Positions 1 to 12,844 of a stretch of DNA of 64,000 nt are shown here, piece after piece. The translations under genes and the position numbers were made by a program. Origin of the DNA: Rhizaria sp. SCN 62-66. Taxonomy: Eukaryota; Rhizaria, unplaced. Location: NCBI GenBank assembly GCA_001724265.1, contig MEDY01000325.1, positions 1 to 64,000 on the forward strand, given 5' to 3'. Numbering within the stretch: the stretch's first letter is position 1; the number at the start of each line of letters is the position of its first letter. The notes beneath the pieces are model-generated. The model saw only the letters and a list, made by a program, of their open reading frames with translations, was not told the DNA's origin and did not search any database.

Positions 1-241
1 TAAACCACGTAGTTTGATAACTTCTACGAAAGTGCGCCAAAGTCGCAAAAAAAGCGCGAATTCGCGTTTTTTAGTTGACGCTACATAGGGGTTACATGAG
101 TGAGTTCCTTTGCTTGACCATGATCGTGACATGATTCGTCAAAGCCGGATATATATGTATGTTAAAGCAACATGCAGAGTGTACGCGTTGCGGAGAACTT
201 GGTGTGATAATAATCCTGATTTTGTGTTCACAGGAAGACAT

Positions 242-2262
242 TTACATGAAGGTGGCAGCGCTGGTCTCCACGTTCGCGATGTTGTAGCCCTTGGCGATGC
301 GGAAGGTGCCCTCAACGCCCCAGCCAGTGCCGAAAGTCTGCAGTCCGAGCAAATAAAGCACACGTTTAATACGGATAGGAAATACAAGGAGTAGAGTGAG
401 AAAATATGATGCGTGAAATTGTAAAACAGTAATACATCAACATCTACGCCGACCGGTGCAGCTGATTATTCACTAAGTCAACGTACGTTGATGGCAATCC
501 AGTAGGGCCCCTCGACAGGGTCCTTGCCGTAGCCGACGAGCTTGACGACCTGCTCGGAGATGTAGGAGCCCTCGCCGCGGTAGACCTTGTCGCCGATGAA
601 GAGCATGCTGTTGTGCATGGCGATCGTAACGGCCAGCGTGCCGCGCGAGCGCAGCTGGTTCTCCAGCTCATTGACGCCTGCGCGGGAAAGCAGGGAGGAA
701 AACAACGCCAAAGACAATTCGAAAAATTATTAAGGAAGGTGAGTGAACCAGTGATCCATCAATCAATTAGCACAATAAGTTAAAAATGAGTGATATTTGA
801 GATCAATGCGGATTTAAGCGTACCAGAGGCGAGCATGACGATGCGGCCGTCGAGCTGCTTGTCCTTGTCGTAGTCGACCTTGCTGTTGAGGCACTTGTGG
901 AGCTCGACGTCAGGCCCGTCGCGCTTGGCCACGCAGGGCGACTCGTCGAAGCCGCACTTGCGGATGGGGCCCGTGGGGGAGTCCCACTGGCCGTAGCCCA
1001 TGCACTCGGTGCTCACGATGCCCACGGCGGCGACGAAGTCAAACGCGATGGTGCTGTTACCGCCGCGGCAGTGGTCGCCGACATGCACCAGAATGTCGAG
1101 CGCGGCGGGGCGGAAGCCGCCTGTGGCACTGACACCGTTGCTGTGGGCCGAGAAGCCGTGCGTAGCATCGAAGACCTCGCGGGAAAGCCCCAGCGCCTGC
1201 GCGCGCTGCCAGGCGCGCACATTGCCGCGGTCCGCGATGGCCGAGGCCGAGGCGACGGCGTAGGAGCCGGCGCACTTGCCCTGATCCATGGTGAGCTCGA
1301 TGAGTCCGGGCCACTCCTCGCGAGCGTCGTACTCGACGCCGTCGAACACGTGGTACCCCTTGCTGTTGCTGCTGCCGTTGCCCTCCACAACAGAAGAGTC
1401 GTCCTCGCTGTCGAAGAGGGCGGCGGCGAGCGTGTACTCGACGTCGACGCAGGCGAGGCGCGTGCCGGCGGCGGAGAGCACGGCGGCGTTGACGTCGTAG
1501 CGGCCCTTAGGCAGGTCCATGGGCGCCGTCACAGTGTGCTTGATCAGGATCGGGCCCGCAGCAAGGGGGCACGAAACGACGTCGCAAATGTTCACCGTCG
1601 GCTTGATCAGGGGCACGCCGCTCCACTTGACTGTGGGGAGCCCGAAAAATGTGCGAAATGAGTGCGAAGCGAGTGGGGGTAATGTGAGCATAGGACAAGG
1701 TGTTGTGTTAATATCGGTGGTTATTAGTTCAAAGATTCTTGTCGCAGCTATAGTTTCGGCGAGATAACAACGCTTATAGTGTTCATTGATGTTAAAATGA
1801 GACGTACCGACGGCCTTGATGGAGCCGGAGGTGATGGGCTCGGAGGAGTAGGCCGAGAGGGTCACAGTGACCGTGTCGCCCTTCTTGGAGGGCATCTTGG
1901 GGTCAATGCTGATCTGCTTAACCTGTGGTGAGAAAAACAAACAGAGATACAAAGAATGTCATGTGCGTGATTGAGACTATTGTCAAGAAGATGACGAGAG
2001 CTAGGAAACGCAGAGAGTACGCAGCTAAAACAGCTTCCTTAGAAGCAGCACATTGATACATTTATATTTTACAACGTTCTATATAGTATGCTAGATAGGT
2101 ATGTGTTATATCCGCGATCTTTCGTATGCAATAGTTAGGGAAACGTACGGTGATGGTGCCGTTGCCACCGGGGCAGGGGGTGAAGGGAATGTTCTCGGCC
2201 GAGACGACGGCCAGCATGCCGAGGCTGGCGATGAGAAGCGCAATGAAGGACGCAAACTTCAT
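242..2262 (-). CDS. Secreted ML-domain protein fused to a degenerate cathepsin B-like domain
   Basis: Five exons: 2149-2262, 1922-1808, 1630-824, 677-487, 337-242 (read 5' to 3' on the minus strand), giving 440 residues and a TAA stop. All junctions are GT-AG and keep phase. Residues 1-22 form a signal peptide ending VSA. Residues about 23-150 resemble the ML (MD-2-related lipid recognition, NPC2-like) fold, with Cys pairs at CPGG, NICDVVSC and RLACVDV. Residues about 165-440 follow the papain/cathepsin B plan: YDAREEWP, then DQGKCAGSYAV where families have DQGxCGSCWAF, then VVKLVGYG, YWIAIN, and GTGWGVEGTFRIAKG. The catalytic Cys is Ser (1263-1265), the catalytic His aligns with Gln (550-552), and the Asn is kept. 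It is therefore probably a catalytically dead, lipid-binding lumenal or secreted protein. The ML call rests on motif pattern only; the C1 fold is clearer. The substrate is unknown. Confidence 0.8.
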
Positions 2263-2677
2263 GAGCTAAGCAAGGGTTGACACCAGGTGTGACACGAAAG
2301 AAAAGAAAGTGGGCGTGAGTTGGGAGGCGTTGAGGGGCGGTGAGGCTTGGTTGGCAGCTCGCCAGGCGGAAGATTGGGGATCCGATTTGGGACACCGCCC
2401 AAGCAAAAGGACGCACAGGCAACTAAATAGAATTCACTTCATGCTGTTATTTAAGTAGAATCAAGTTGCAAACTGCAACAACGGACGATTTGGCGAGACC
2501 TGGACTCTGCCGAAATGACGGCGTTATGCGCAACGACGTCGTCGGCGGACTGGAGATGACCGTGAGCATCCCAGCCACCCGTTGGCTCGACAACAGAACA
2601 AGAACCTGAAATGCCGTGTGCGATATATCTGAGCTCTTTAAGTTTTCAAACGCAGATTACGCATTGTTTAAGTCGTT
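2263..2677. promoter_or_regulatory. Divergent intergenic region
   Basis: This 415-base gap lies between the start codons of the ML/cathepsin-like gene on the minus strand and the giant Ser/Arg-rich gene on the plus strand, so it should carry both promoters. I see no convincing TATA box. A short AT-rich stretch near 2685 follows the proposed plus-strand ATG, so the real start of that gene may lie further downstream, for example at the ATG at 2780. Confidence 0.4.
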
Positions 2678-5600
2678 ATGTTTTCTATATATTTACGACA
2701 TCTACTGACACCACTATGTCAGCTTCACTTACTCACTTCTAAGACAGATAGCGCTGAAGCTTCGCCGGCCTGCTCGCACATGGCCTCCCCTGCGCTCCCG
2801 CGCATGGCCGCCGCAGCGCCAGCCTTCACCAGCACGGCGTCATTGCGCAGTATGTTTCCACTGAGCTTGGTTGTTGTTACGGCTTCGTCAGACACTGTCA
2901 CGCCTTTCGTCCGTGACGTTCAAAGCATCGCTCGTCGCGTTCCGTCCGCAATCGCACACGCTGCCCCAACCTAGTCAGACCTCTCCAAGCAAGCCAACCA
3001 ATCTGGTTACGGGGCCAACGGGGACGTCACCACTGTTGATGGCGTAAACGTTGCACTTGAGAGTGTTAGTGGAGCTGATACGGCTGTCGGTCTGCTTTGC
3101 TCTCGACTCGCTGAAGCACTCAACCTCGGCCACGCCAGCATGCCGCTGAGCAATGCTCAGCAGTGTGTTGACCCTATGCTCAGTGTCACTGTAGTTCCCG
3201 CATCAAGCCTGCCTTGCAACACCGTGCATGCGGGGAGTCCGCATCTCTGTCACTGTCTCTGTTTATGTGCAGGTGTGGCGAATCCCTCGTGCCACCGCTG
3301 TAACCGCGCAGCCGTCTCCGCCTCGGACGCAGTCGTGGTTGCCTTTCCTCGCGGCGACGCGCTGGCGTTCGCGTCGCTTGTGCGGCAAGCCGGCCCGCCG
3401 CTGCTGCACTTGCACCGACTGAGCAGCGGCGGCGGTGGGAAAAGCAGTGGCGGCGCGCTTGGTGCCATAGCGCCACCGGTGATCATTGTCGAGGTTGATG
3501 GCGAGTGCAACGCTAGTAGTGCGGGCTGCATGGACAAGAGTAGTCGCGCAAACAACCACGTTAGCGCTAGCGTCATGGACACCGTAGCGTCGAGTCTTCG
3601 CATTGCAACCGGCGTTGGCTGCGCGACAAGTGTTAAGCCTGACGACAATGACATCGCGCTGCTTATGCTGCTGCTCAGCTCTGTGACGATCACCACAACA
3701 ACGACGGTAACAACAACGAAGACTCAATCAACTGAAACAACAACGCATGCGTTTATATAGCAGGCAGCGATAAGACACGCGCCGCCAGCCGTAGCAGCGA
3801 GTGCGACTTTACTAGGGCATTATAGTACCGCAGCTGCAGGGGTTACTGCGGCAACAGCATCTCCTCGTGATAGCGCAGCCAAAACGAATGATGCTGGCGC
3901 AGTCGTAACAGGTGATCCGTTTCCGCCCTCGCTTGGTTACCACGATGCGTCGGTGCAACAGGGAGCGGGGCTTGGCGGCAAGACAGTGTTGCCCCGCTAC
4001 ACCCACAGCAGCGAGGAGGACATGAAGGACACGCGGAGCAACACCGAAAAGCCCAAGAGCACTGCTGCGACAGTAGCTGCAAGTCCAGCGTTAAATGCGC
4101 CGGCACCCTTAGCGGTCACGGCGCTTCCGGTAACTGGAACAGTACTCGCTTCTGAAGTGGCCAACCGCACTGTTGGCACACTGGCGCCGGCGGCTACTAA
4201 AGCTAACGGTGTCAGCATCAACACTCGCGGGGCCATAGCGTTCGGGACCAATACTGTGGGACCTGCGACTGATAAGAACTCCACAGTCGGCAGTGCTGGA
4301 AATGTGACCGACTAGGATACCAATGGGGTGACTTCGAGCACACGCACGGTCAAGGCGACAAGAGCTGCTTTGTTTGCACGTTGCCGCGTCCGTGGTGAAG
4401 CCCAACATCAGCAAATGCAAGAGCACTAGCAACAACAGCACGCTTTTCCACACGCGCAACTTGAAGTCCCGGCGGGCCACAGTGCCACATTACGCGCGCG
4501 GCCGCCGCCGTCGCCAGGCGTACCAACATTCGACCTTAGTGCTTTCCTTGCATCCAGTCCTGAGCCCAGTCCGGGTTGTGTTTTCACGCCAAATGCCGAT
4601 AACGCAAAGACGGGCGTTTTTAGTCCTATGAACGCAGGCTTGAATGGGCGCAATGCAAGCGGAACAACGATCGGTGCTGTTGCGCCCATTGCTCAAGGTG
4701 CGCGCGGTTACCAGCAGCTGCCTCTAGGGAACGCAACCAGGAAGCTTTAGACTGAGCTCGAGCTTGACTGTGGGCTGGAAACGGTTGGGATTATTGCTGT
4801 CGTTGCTGTAACAGTGAACGAGGTCCTCACGGCATCACAAGCAAAACCCCGAGCCGCAGTTAAGCCACGGCGGCTTGTGGTTACTCAGGCGGCGTCAGTG
4901 CCACCAGTTCTAAAGACGAAAGTAACTCCAGTCACTCAACCGAAGGCACTTAGCATCAGCGCAACAAGTGCACCCACGGAGCCTTCCACAGCGATTGTGC
5001 CCATTGTCAGGGCGACGTATCTTGTCGGTGATAATAACAGTAGCATCACGGACCCTAGTCTCAGCTACAACGACGCCAGCACCGCTACAGCCAGCACAAG
5101 TGTTAGCAGCGCAGAAAGTGAAAGTACCAGAGTTACAGTAAGCGTAAAATCCAGCACAGCAGTAAACAGCAATAAGAGCACCATTTCAACCGTCGACAAT
5201 CAAGGTCGCAGCCGTGCTCCAAGCGAACTAGGTACGCACACCAATGCCAGAGGCGACAACATTACTGGCGACAAGGGCCTGGCTACTGGGAGCTTTGGAC
5301 TTGGATTCGACACCACCGGCGCCCGTCGACACTTGCCTGTAACGGGTGTTGCGGGAGCTTGCGGCGCAACGGATACTCAGCCAACATCAGCGTCCGCGAT
5401 GCGAAGTGGCATTAAACGCGGTGATCTTGCGGGTGTTGATGGGGAAGCTCTGCACACTTATGCAGCAACTATGCTTACTGGCGGCCGCTCACTTGTTGCA
5501 TGTGGCGGGGGCTCAGCTATGGCTTCCGCCAGGTCTGGTGCAAAGAGTGACACAGCAAAGCGGAGCTATCCGACAAAGACGAGCACGACACCCACGTCGC

Positions 5601-8600
5601 TCGCAACGGTTGCAGCGACAACTGTGCCGGCGACAACAGCCGGACTGTCATCTGGTGCGGCGACAGCGTTTGGGTTGGCGGCGGCAGCTCTATCGCTCAC
5701 CCCAACGGTCGCTCTCGAGTCGCAGCTGGTCCGTCTCGTGAGTGCAAAGACGGAGCCTGGCGCCCCGGGCACTGCGCTAACCCTTGTGCCGCCAACCAAG
5801 CCCCGTGCTGCGTCGGTGCCGCTGCGGGCGAGCCCGCTCACGGAGGCGTCCGGCGCGAGCCCTGCAGGCGCGGACGCGAGTCTTAACACCAGTGCAAGCA
5901 CCGACAGTGAGGGAGCTAAAGCGAAAGCCACTGCGTTGATGCCGCAGCTGTTTGCAATTAGCAGTGATAGTCGCAGTAGCAGTAACATACGGGAGCGGCA
6001 GCTACAGCAGCAGCACTTGCAACAGTCGCAACAAAGGCAGGGCCAAGATCTTTTGCTAGCGAGCAGTATCAGTGATTACGGCACTGGACACAGTGACACG
6101 CGCACAGCGCCTAGCTACATCCATCCGTACCCGCAGCTGAGGACGACAGCAGATGGAGACCTCAACGACCTGAGCGTCTTCTTTGACGCTTTTGACACGC
6201 TTGGTGCCGACACCATGGCGCCCGATGCGGCTGAAAATGCAGGTAAAACGTATATCTCTGGAGGCGATACAGCTGCCGGTCTAAGGATTGCACGCGCAGC
6301 CACAACCACACCTGCTCTAGAAGCCGATACAACGGTCGATGTAGCTGAAGACGTTATTGATGCAGGCACTTCTGCCGCTGCTGAGAACATTGTTGACAAG
6401 GACAGTGCTTCCTCCGGCGCCGTTGTAACAGTGACCTCGGAGCCCGTTGTCGCAACACCGGATCACGAGAGCGGCGGCGGCGTTCGAGGCAAGTTCAAGC
6501 TTAATGGAGCAGCGGCGGCGGCAAAGCGAGCAGAGTATGACGACCGTAACCTTGAGCAAATCCTCTATCCCACCCGAGAAGACGACCACGATGAGAACAG
6601 CGTCCACAGCAGTTTCTTGCTCCGCAATCGCGAAGAGAGCAACGAAAAAGCAAACACGCACGACGTTTCTTTTTCGCGCCGCGAAATCGGCAACACTTTA
6701 CGCGGCAGCCTCCGCAGCGCTATTGCGAGTAGCAAAGACAAATCGACCTTCATTGCTAGTAGTAGCGCTCTTGGTGGCGCCGGCCAAGATGGAAAGGGCA
6801 GCGAGGATAATAGTTTGCGCGCGCAGCAGCAAGCAGCGAAACAAAAGCTAGATCTTGATCACGTGCCTCAAGTCAGCTCTCCAGTGCCGCATGCTCGCTT
6901 GAAGCTTCACGCAAGCCCGTACAGCGGCATTACTACAAACACGAGTCACACTCTTAATATGACCCATGCGCCGCCAATGGGAACAGTAACACCGCTCCAT
7001 ATTACAAGCGCGCCTGCGACTACGGGTCCATCGTTGGTGCCGGCGTTACCACACGGCGGCGTCGTGCATTTGCTCTCAGCGAGCAGCCGCGCCGCTACGC
7101 CTGCCACATCTCCGCGCATGGGCACACGCACGGGCACACATACGACTACAACGACAAGCACCAGCATCAACTTTAGCAGCAACGGTGTCGTTGGCAGTCA
7201 CGGACTCAGTCTGTGCCCCAGTCTAAGCCATGCTAGCCAGGGGCGGGCTCGGAGCCACAGCCATGGCGGTAGTGGCGGCGGCAGCAGCAGCCGGCGCAAA
7301 CGGCTGCAAGCCACTGTCCTAACTGACAAGGCAACTACAGCTGCCCTTGCCGCAGCGGCTGAGGCGGCAACTGCCGCAGGCGCCGGCGTCGGCTCGTTCG
7401 TGCCTGTGCCTTTGCTGCCAGGCTTGTCTCGCGTCAACAGCATTGCCAGCGGCACCAGCGGCACCAGCGGCACCAGCGGCAGTAGTCGCGCCAGCAACAG
7501 TGATGAAGGCGACATCGACGATGATAGCGGAAACCCGCGCACAGGCCCAATGGATAGCACTTTAAGTAGCAATGTTCCAAGCACGACGCTTGAAACATCT
7601 GGTAAAAACCTCATCGGTGGACGCCTTGGCTTTGCCGCCGGTCTCGGTGTTTGGGGAGCAAAGGCTAGTGGCAGCGGCAGCGGTGGGCTGACGAGCTCTA
7701 GCTTGAGTGCAAGTGGCGGTGTTGACGGCGTCAGCGGCGGAGTACTATGGACTCACGGAGGTCGCGGTACTGTATTTGGTGACGAACAAAGCAAAAGCGA
7801 AACCGACAGCACGTGTGTCTATAGTAACACCAGCAATCTCAGCAATGGTGCAAGCGTGACCAGCGAAAGCCTGAGCCCAAGCCGAAGTCGCAGCCGGCAG
7901 AGACACTTTAAGAGCTACGATAATACGTCTACGCCAAGCAGTGACGTCGAGAAAGAGGAATATAGCGCTGAGGCCTACTATAACAAACACGGAACTGGAG
8001 ACGAGCAGTTTCACTTGCACGCGGGCGCGGCGTCTCCAACTAAAGACATAGCACAACTTGCAGCAGTTGCAGCCGCATCAGTAGCGGCAGCAATGGCCGC
8101 GGCCAGTGACAAAACTACTAAATCGCAACGTGCGAGTGCACGTACAACAGACATCGGAACACCCTCCATTCTTGACTCGAGCAAAAGCGCAACAGAGAGC
8201 AGCAACGTTGATGTGGTGCGAGAGTGCAGACAGTTTGTGAAGGGATTGCGCGCCGCCAAAGGCCGCAGTTATAAACACTCGAGGAAACTGTACCAAACAT
8301 ATGCGCCTCATGGCATTGTTCGTGCTCTTAGCGACAGTAAACCTGACTCGGCTGAAGGCGTTAACAAGAGTACCGGGGTTGATGTTGGCAGTCGTCTGAA
8401 CAAAAGCAGCAACAACAAAGACGACGAAGAGTTTGACATGGATGACTTTCTGGGTAACGTAAGTGACAACGTCAGCGACATGGCATTTCGCGACGAAGAT
8501 GATGATCGTGATCACATCAGCGCAACGGGGTCCGGCGCAATCGGCGGCATGTCGCACTCAGGCAGTGTCAGCGTTCTATGCGCTGGTCTTCGCAGGCCTA

Positions 8601-11600
8601 GTCGGAATGCAAGTCGTATCCAGAGTCCATACCTAAGTCGCACTCAGAGCCACGCTCACAGTCACAGTCGAAGCCACAGTCGTGCGCATAGCCGCAGCCG
8701 CAGTCAAAGCCCTGGTCGCACGCATAGCGACAGTGGCAGCTTAAGTCAACGTGATAAGAGCAAAGCAGTTGAGAACATTGGTCAAACCGCAATCACCAAA
8801 AGTAGCAGCCTTGCTGTCAGCCAAGAAATTCCTGGTATTGTGCGCGCTGTAAGTGCCAAGCAGCTTGGTAGCCAGGAAAGCAGCAGCACTAATAGGGGCA
8901 TTGATCCGAGCATTGGTGGCCTTGCAGATAGCAACATTGGCTCTGTCATTGCAACTCCAGCGGCTCCTAGCAGCAATGTCACAAACTACCCATCGAACAC
9001 GGCTACAACTGATACCGCTAAGACGGCTGAGGTTACAACGGGACATGAGATTCTGGCTGTCGACAGTGAGGCCTATCGTGGGCCCGGCACCAACGCACTT
9101 AAGAGCACAGAAAACGACACCGAGAGTGTTTTGGGGAGCGGTAGTGGCAGTGGCACCGGCAGCGGTGAATGTGGCAGTCGTGGCGTTGGAATTGGCGTGC
9201 TAATCCTGCCACCTGCGCTGCAAGACGAGTTTGCAGCCGCAACAGCGTCGTCGAGCAGTCTCTCAACGACTTACGATGAGGAAGACGGAGACTATGTCTG
9301 CAAGCGTACCGAGAGTAGCAGCAGTAGCAGCAGTAGTAGCGGCAGCGCAGACAGTAGCGACAGTGCTCGTGGGCGTGGTGTTGGCAATGGTGGGGGCAAA
9401 AGCAGACTCGATACGAAGAGCTACGCACAGCTCAAGAGCAGCAGCAAGAGCAGTTGTAACGTGGGCAGCAGTGCTTCGAATGTCAACATTAACACCAGCG
9501 CTGGTCCAAGCGCTAGCAGTGACAGCCGCGATAGCCACCGCACATTGAGCACGAGCACGGTGCGGCGCTTGTTTAAGCTTGGCGATGGCAAACAAGATCA
9601 GCTGTACAGTATGGGCGCAAGCGACACTGCTGCCAACAAGGCACAACATAAGACACTGCGATTTGCTGCGTCGAGCACAAACGTGGCTGAAGCGGGTAAG
9701 TTTAGTGCTAGTTCTGCAGAAAGACTGTCACATCATTTGGAGTCGCCCGTGGTGACTCTAAGCAGGGGACGGCAGCGCAGTGTAAGTGTAACAACTGACG
9801 ACGCGGATGGTGATGACGAGGAAAGCACACACCTTGACATCAGTAAAACTCACGCCAAGAGTGAAAACGTCAAAAATAAGGCTGAGATCAGCAGTATTAG
9901 TGCCACAAACAATAGCAGTCGTAGTCGCAACAGCAGCGTTGATGCAAAGCTCAGCTTCGTGGATGACAATGAACACGTAAACAGCAGTAGCAAGAGCAGC
10001 CACAGGCACGTTCGCAGTCAGCGTAGCAGCAACAGCAACAGCCGCAGCCGCAGTCGTAGTCGCAGTCGGGTTCGTTCGAAACAAAGCAGCGCTGGTGGCG
10101 GTGAACGCAACTATATGCGTGAGCAAGAACGCAACCCAAATTTGTTGGTCTTAGACAACCATGCACGCAAACTTGCCGCTGCTGCGTTTGCATCTAGCGC
10201 ACGAGAGAGTTCGACAACAACAGCAACGACTGGAACAGGCTCAAGTGGTCAGGAGGCACAGTCGCAGCGTCCGCCCATGACAGCAGAGCAACAGCAACTG
10301 CAGCAGCGGTACTGGCAGCGGCAACAGCAGCAGCAGTTGAAGCAGAGACATCACAAGTGTGCGTGGGGATACAGGACCCGCTCCCCGCCGCCACTGCGGT
10401 CGCTCTGTGTGTCGCCAGTCGCAACTGCAACAACGCCGCCAACAGTGATCATGCCTAGGATTCTCAAACTAGACACTTCCTCTTGCGCAGATGCGACAAG
10501 CAGCTTGAGCACGAACTCTTCAGGCGTTAACGTCGCACGGGAGCTACCCGTAAAAGCTGGATCTCTGACTGGCATTTGCCCCAACTGTGACGGCAGCAGC
10601 AGCGCAGATACGGCTGGAGTTAGCGCTACAAATGGGCGTAGTGTATCGCGGACGTTGTACTCGCTTAAAGAATACGAAGAAGAGAGTACCGATGGTGATG
10701 ACGCGCGCAAGTCAAGCGCGAGCGCGCGCAAGTCAAGCACGAGCGCAATTCCGAGCAGTATCGCGGGCACAAGTACAACGACTACCGACTCTCGCACCAA
10801 TCTTGCGCAACAGCAACAGACGACGCAGCAACAACAGTTGCAAGGACAGCAGCTTCCCACCACGCAGCAGCGCAAGAGAAGGCGGAGCGCCACCTCGCCT
10901 TTTGCCCTTCCGCTGGCGACGCCCACTGCCGTAAGCGGACACGAGTGGCGGGCCGCTGGCACAGTTGCAGCGCCACGTCAAACGGTTATTGGTCAGCAGG
11001 ATTCTGCCGCAACATCGTCGAAAGCGTTGTTAACACTGCAACCGTCCGACATGGTAAACCAAAATGGCGCAATTGCAGCAAGCCATAGCCGCGACATCAG
11101 TGTTAGCCGTGACCGCGAAAAAACGAAGCGTCGAAGTCGCACTCGCGGTTACGGCAAGACCGGAGAACAGTACGATGGACAACATTAGCAGCTCAGTCAA
11201 CTGAAGTCGCAGCAACGTTTACGCAACGAAGCGCAAAACATCAGCATTAGCAGCAGCATGGATGTTGCGAATAGTGCAAACCATGTCAAGGTTAAGTGCA
11301 GAAGCTGTGGCAATAGCAGCGGTAGCAGCTCGACAACTAAACACAGCACGCAACACAGTGATCCGACATTAAAGCAGACTCATGCACAAACGCATGCCCT
11401 TGCACACGCCCCTGTGCAAACTCGTTCACAAACACTGATGCAGCCGCAGCCACATCTTGAGACGCGTGTCGTTTCAATGCCAATCACACTTCATATGCCA
11501 ACCAGTATTAACGCAAAAACGTATTTGGACGCGGGAGTCAATGCAAACACAAGTACAAACGCGGGCACAGTTCGAAACGTTGGCGGTATCGTGAGCGGCA

Positions 11601-12844
11601 GTGACCAAATTGTATGTTTCAAGCGCACCCACAGGCCCGGCGCCCGCACGGCCGCGCCAAGCCGCGCGACAAGCCCAGTCCCCGGTCTGGTCGCGGGCGG
11701 CCAGTCGGCGCTCGCGGCGTCGCTGGCCGCAGGGCGCCACGGCAGGGCCTGTGCGGATAGCGCAGGCCACGCGGTTGCTGTTGGAATTGCGGGGCCGACG
11801 CGCGCGTTTGTGTTACAGCAATTGGGAGAGCTTGCTGCGGCTACAGCGGCTGAGGAAGAGGCTGTGGTCGCTGCGGCATCAACTGGCGCAGCTGCAAAAC
11901 ACGGCGGTAAGCCGGCGGCTGCAGAGATGAGCGGAGTGAATGTAAGCAATGGACTAGTCTGGCAGCCGCATCAACAGCCGCAGCAGCAGCACGACGTTGT
12001 CATAATTGGCCGAACCAACAGCAGCGACCGTGAGCACAGCAGCTTACACAGGCACAGCCATGACACTGTCAGTGATCACGGCCACCACGGCGCTCACAGC
12101 CACCGCCTTGGCCACGCTCGTGACCACGCACGGCCTCACCGCGTTCACCGCGCCGCAGACGGCAGCCTGACAATTGACCGCGAGCCCACGCCCCCAAGCG
12201 GCCGCGACCAGTGGCTGGCTTTCCTCACCCGCCTCTGCTTCACCGCGCCCGCGCCGCCGGCCGACCGCAGCAAGGGTGAACTTGGCGGCACGTTGACGCT
12301 GCACAGGCTGGGCGTTGGCTCAAGCGTGATCATTGGAAACCTCAATAAGCTTCACACTGACCCGCAGAGAAACGTCGGTGCTCATATTCGCACTGGTCCA
12401 CGCGCACATGTTGACGATCGCCAAGATAAACCTATGAGTGAGCTTGCAAACAAAGCCGATGCAGCGGCAGATGACGCGCACAGCGATAGCAAAAGCAGTC
12501 GCAGTGAACGGGGACGCCGCCGTGATCGTGGGGGACAGAGCGGTCCTGTTGGGAAGAGCGGAAGTGATGCCCACGGAAGCGCGCACGTCAGATGTAGCTC
12601 TAGCGCTGGCGTTAAGACTAGCACGCCCAAGAGCGATATCGGCGACGCTACTGTCTCCACCACAGCGACCTCTGCGACGCCGCCAGTGGTGGCTGCGGTG
12701 CGGGCCTCAGCTGCGGCAGCGGCTGCAACGGCGGCAACAATCGCCGCCAAAGCAACGGAAGCGGCTGCGGAGTCTGCCGGCGTGCCGGGCGTGGTGCTTG
12801 TGCTCGCGCGCGCCCGGTCAGCGCCGAATATGAGGGCGAAGTGA
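2678..12844 (+). CDS. Giant Ser/Thr/Ala-rich SR-repeat protein with six in-frame TAG codons
   Basis: One frame runs 3,389 codons from an ATG at 2678 to a TGA at 12842-12844. It is interrupted only by TAG at 2972, 3758, 4313, 4427, 4748 and 11186; TAA and TGA never occur in frame. If UAG is sense, the product is about 3,388 residues. It is very rich in Ser, Ala, Thr and Gly. It has Ser-Arg/Ser-His runs near 8640-8720 and 10040-10080, acidic patches, polyQ near 10290-10340 and 10806-10850, and a basic stretch near its middle (about 8210-8330, VVRECRQFVKGLRAAKG) that looks folded. A second less repetitive block lies at about 12180-12340 (GRDQWLAFLTRLCF). I recognise no known domain. SR-type runs are typical of RNA-processing proteins, but that is inference. 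Third-position GC is lower than in the neighbouring enzymes. The start is uncertain; the ATG at 2780 is an alternative. Confidence 0.7.
11186..11188 (+). other. In-frame TAG read as sense (context DGQH-TAG-QLSQLKSQQ)
   Basis: This TAG separates a 2,100-codon open stretch from a further 552 open codons in the same frame. The 23 codons after it are open and match the composition of both sides. The flanking Gln-rich context fits UAG as glutamine, one base away from CAG. Confidence 0.75.

Noticed and set aside
897-1661. Long plus-strand open frame opposite the ML/cathepsin-like gene
   Set aside because: It is the antisense of a GC-rich exon with clear domain motifs on the other strand; it shows no family and arises from codon bias.
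2678-12844. Pseudogene explanation for the stop-interrupted giant frame
   Set aside because: All six interruptions are TAG; random decay should also give TAA, TGA and frameshifts over 3,389 codons, and none are present.
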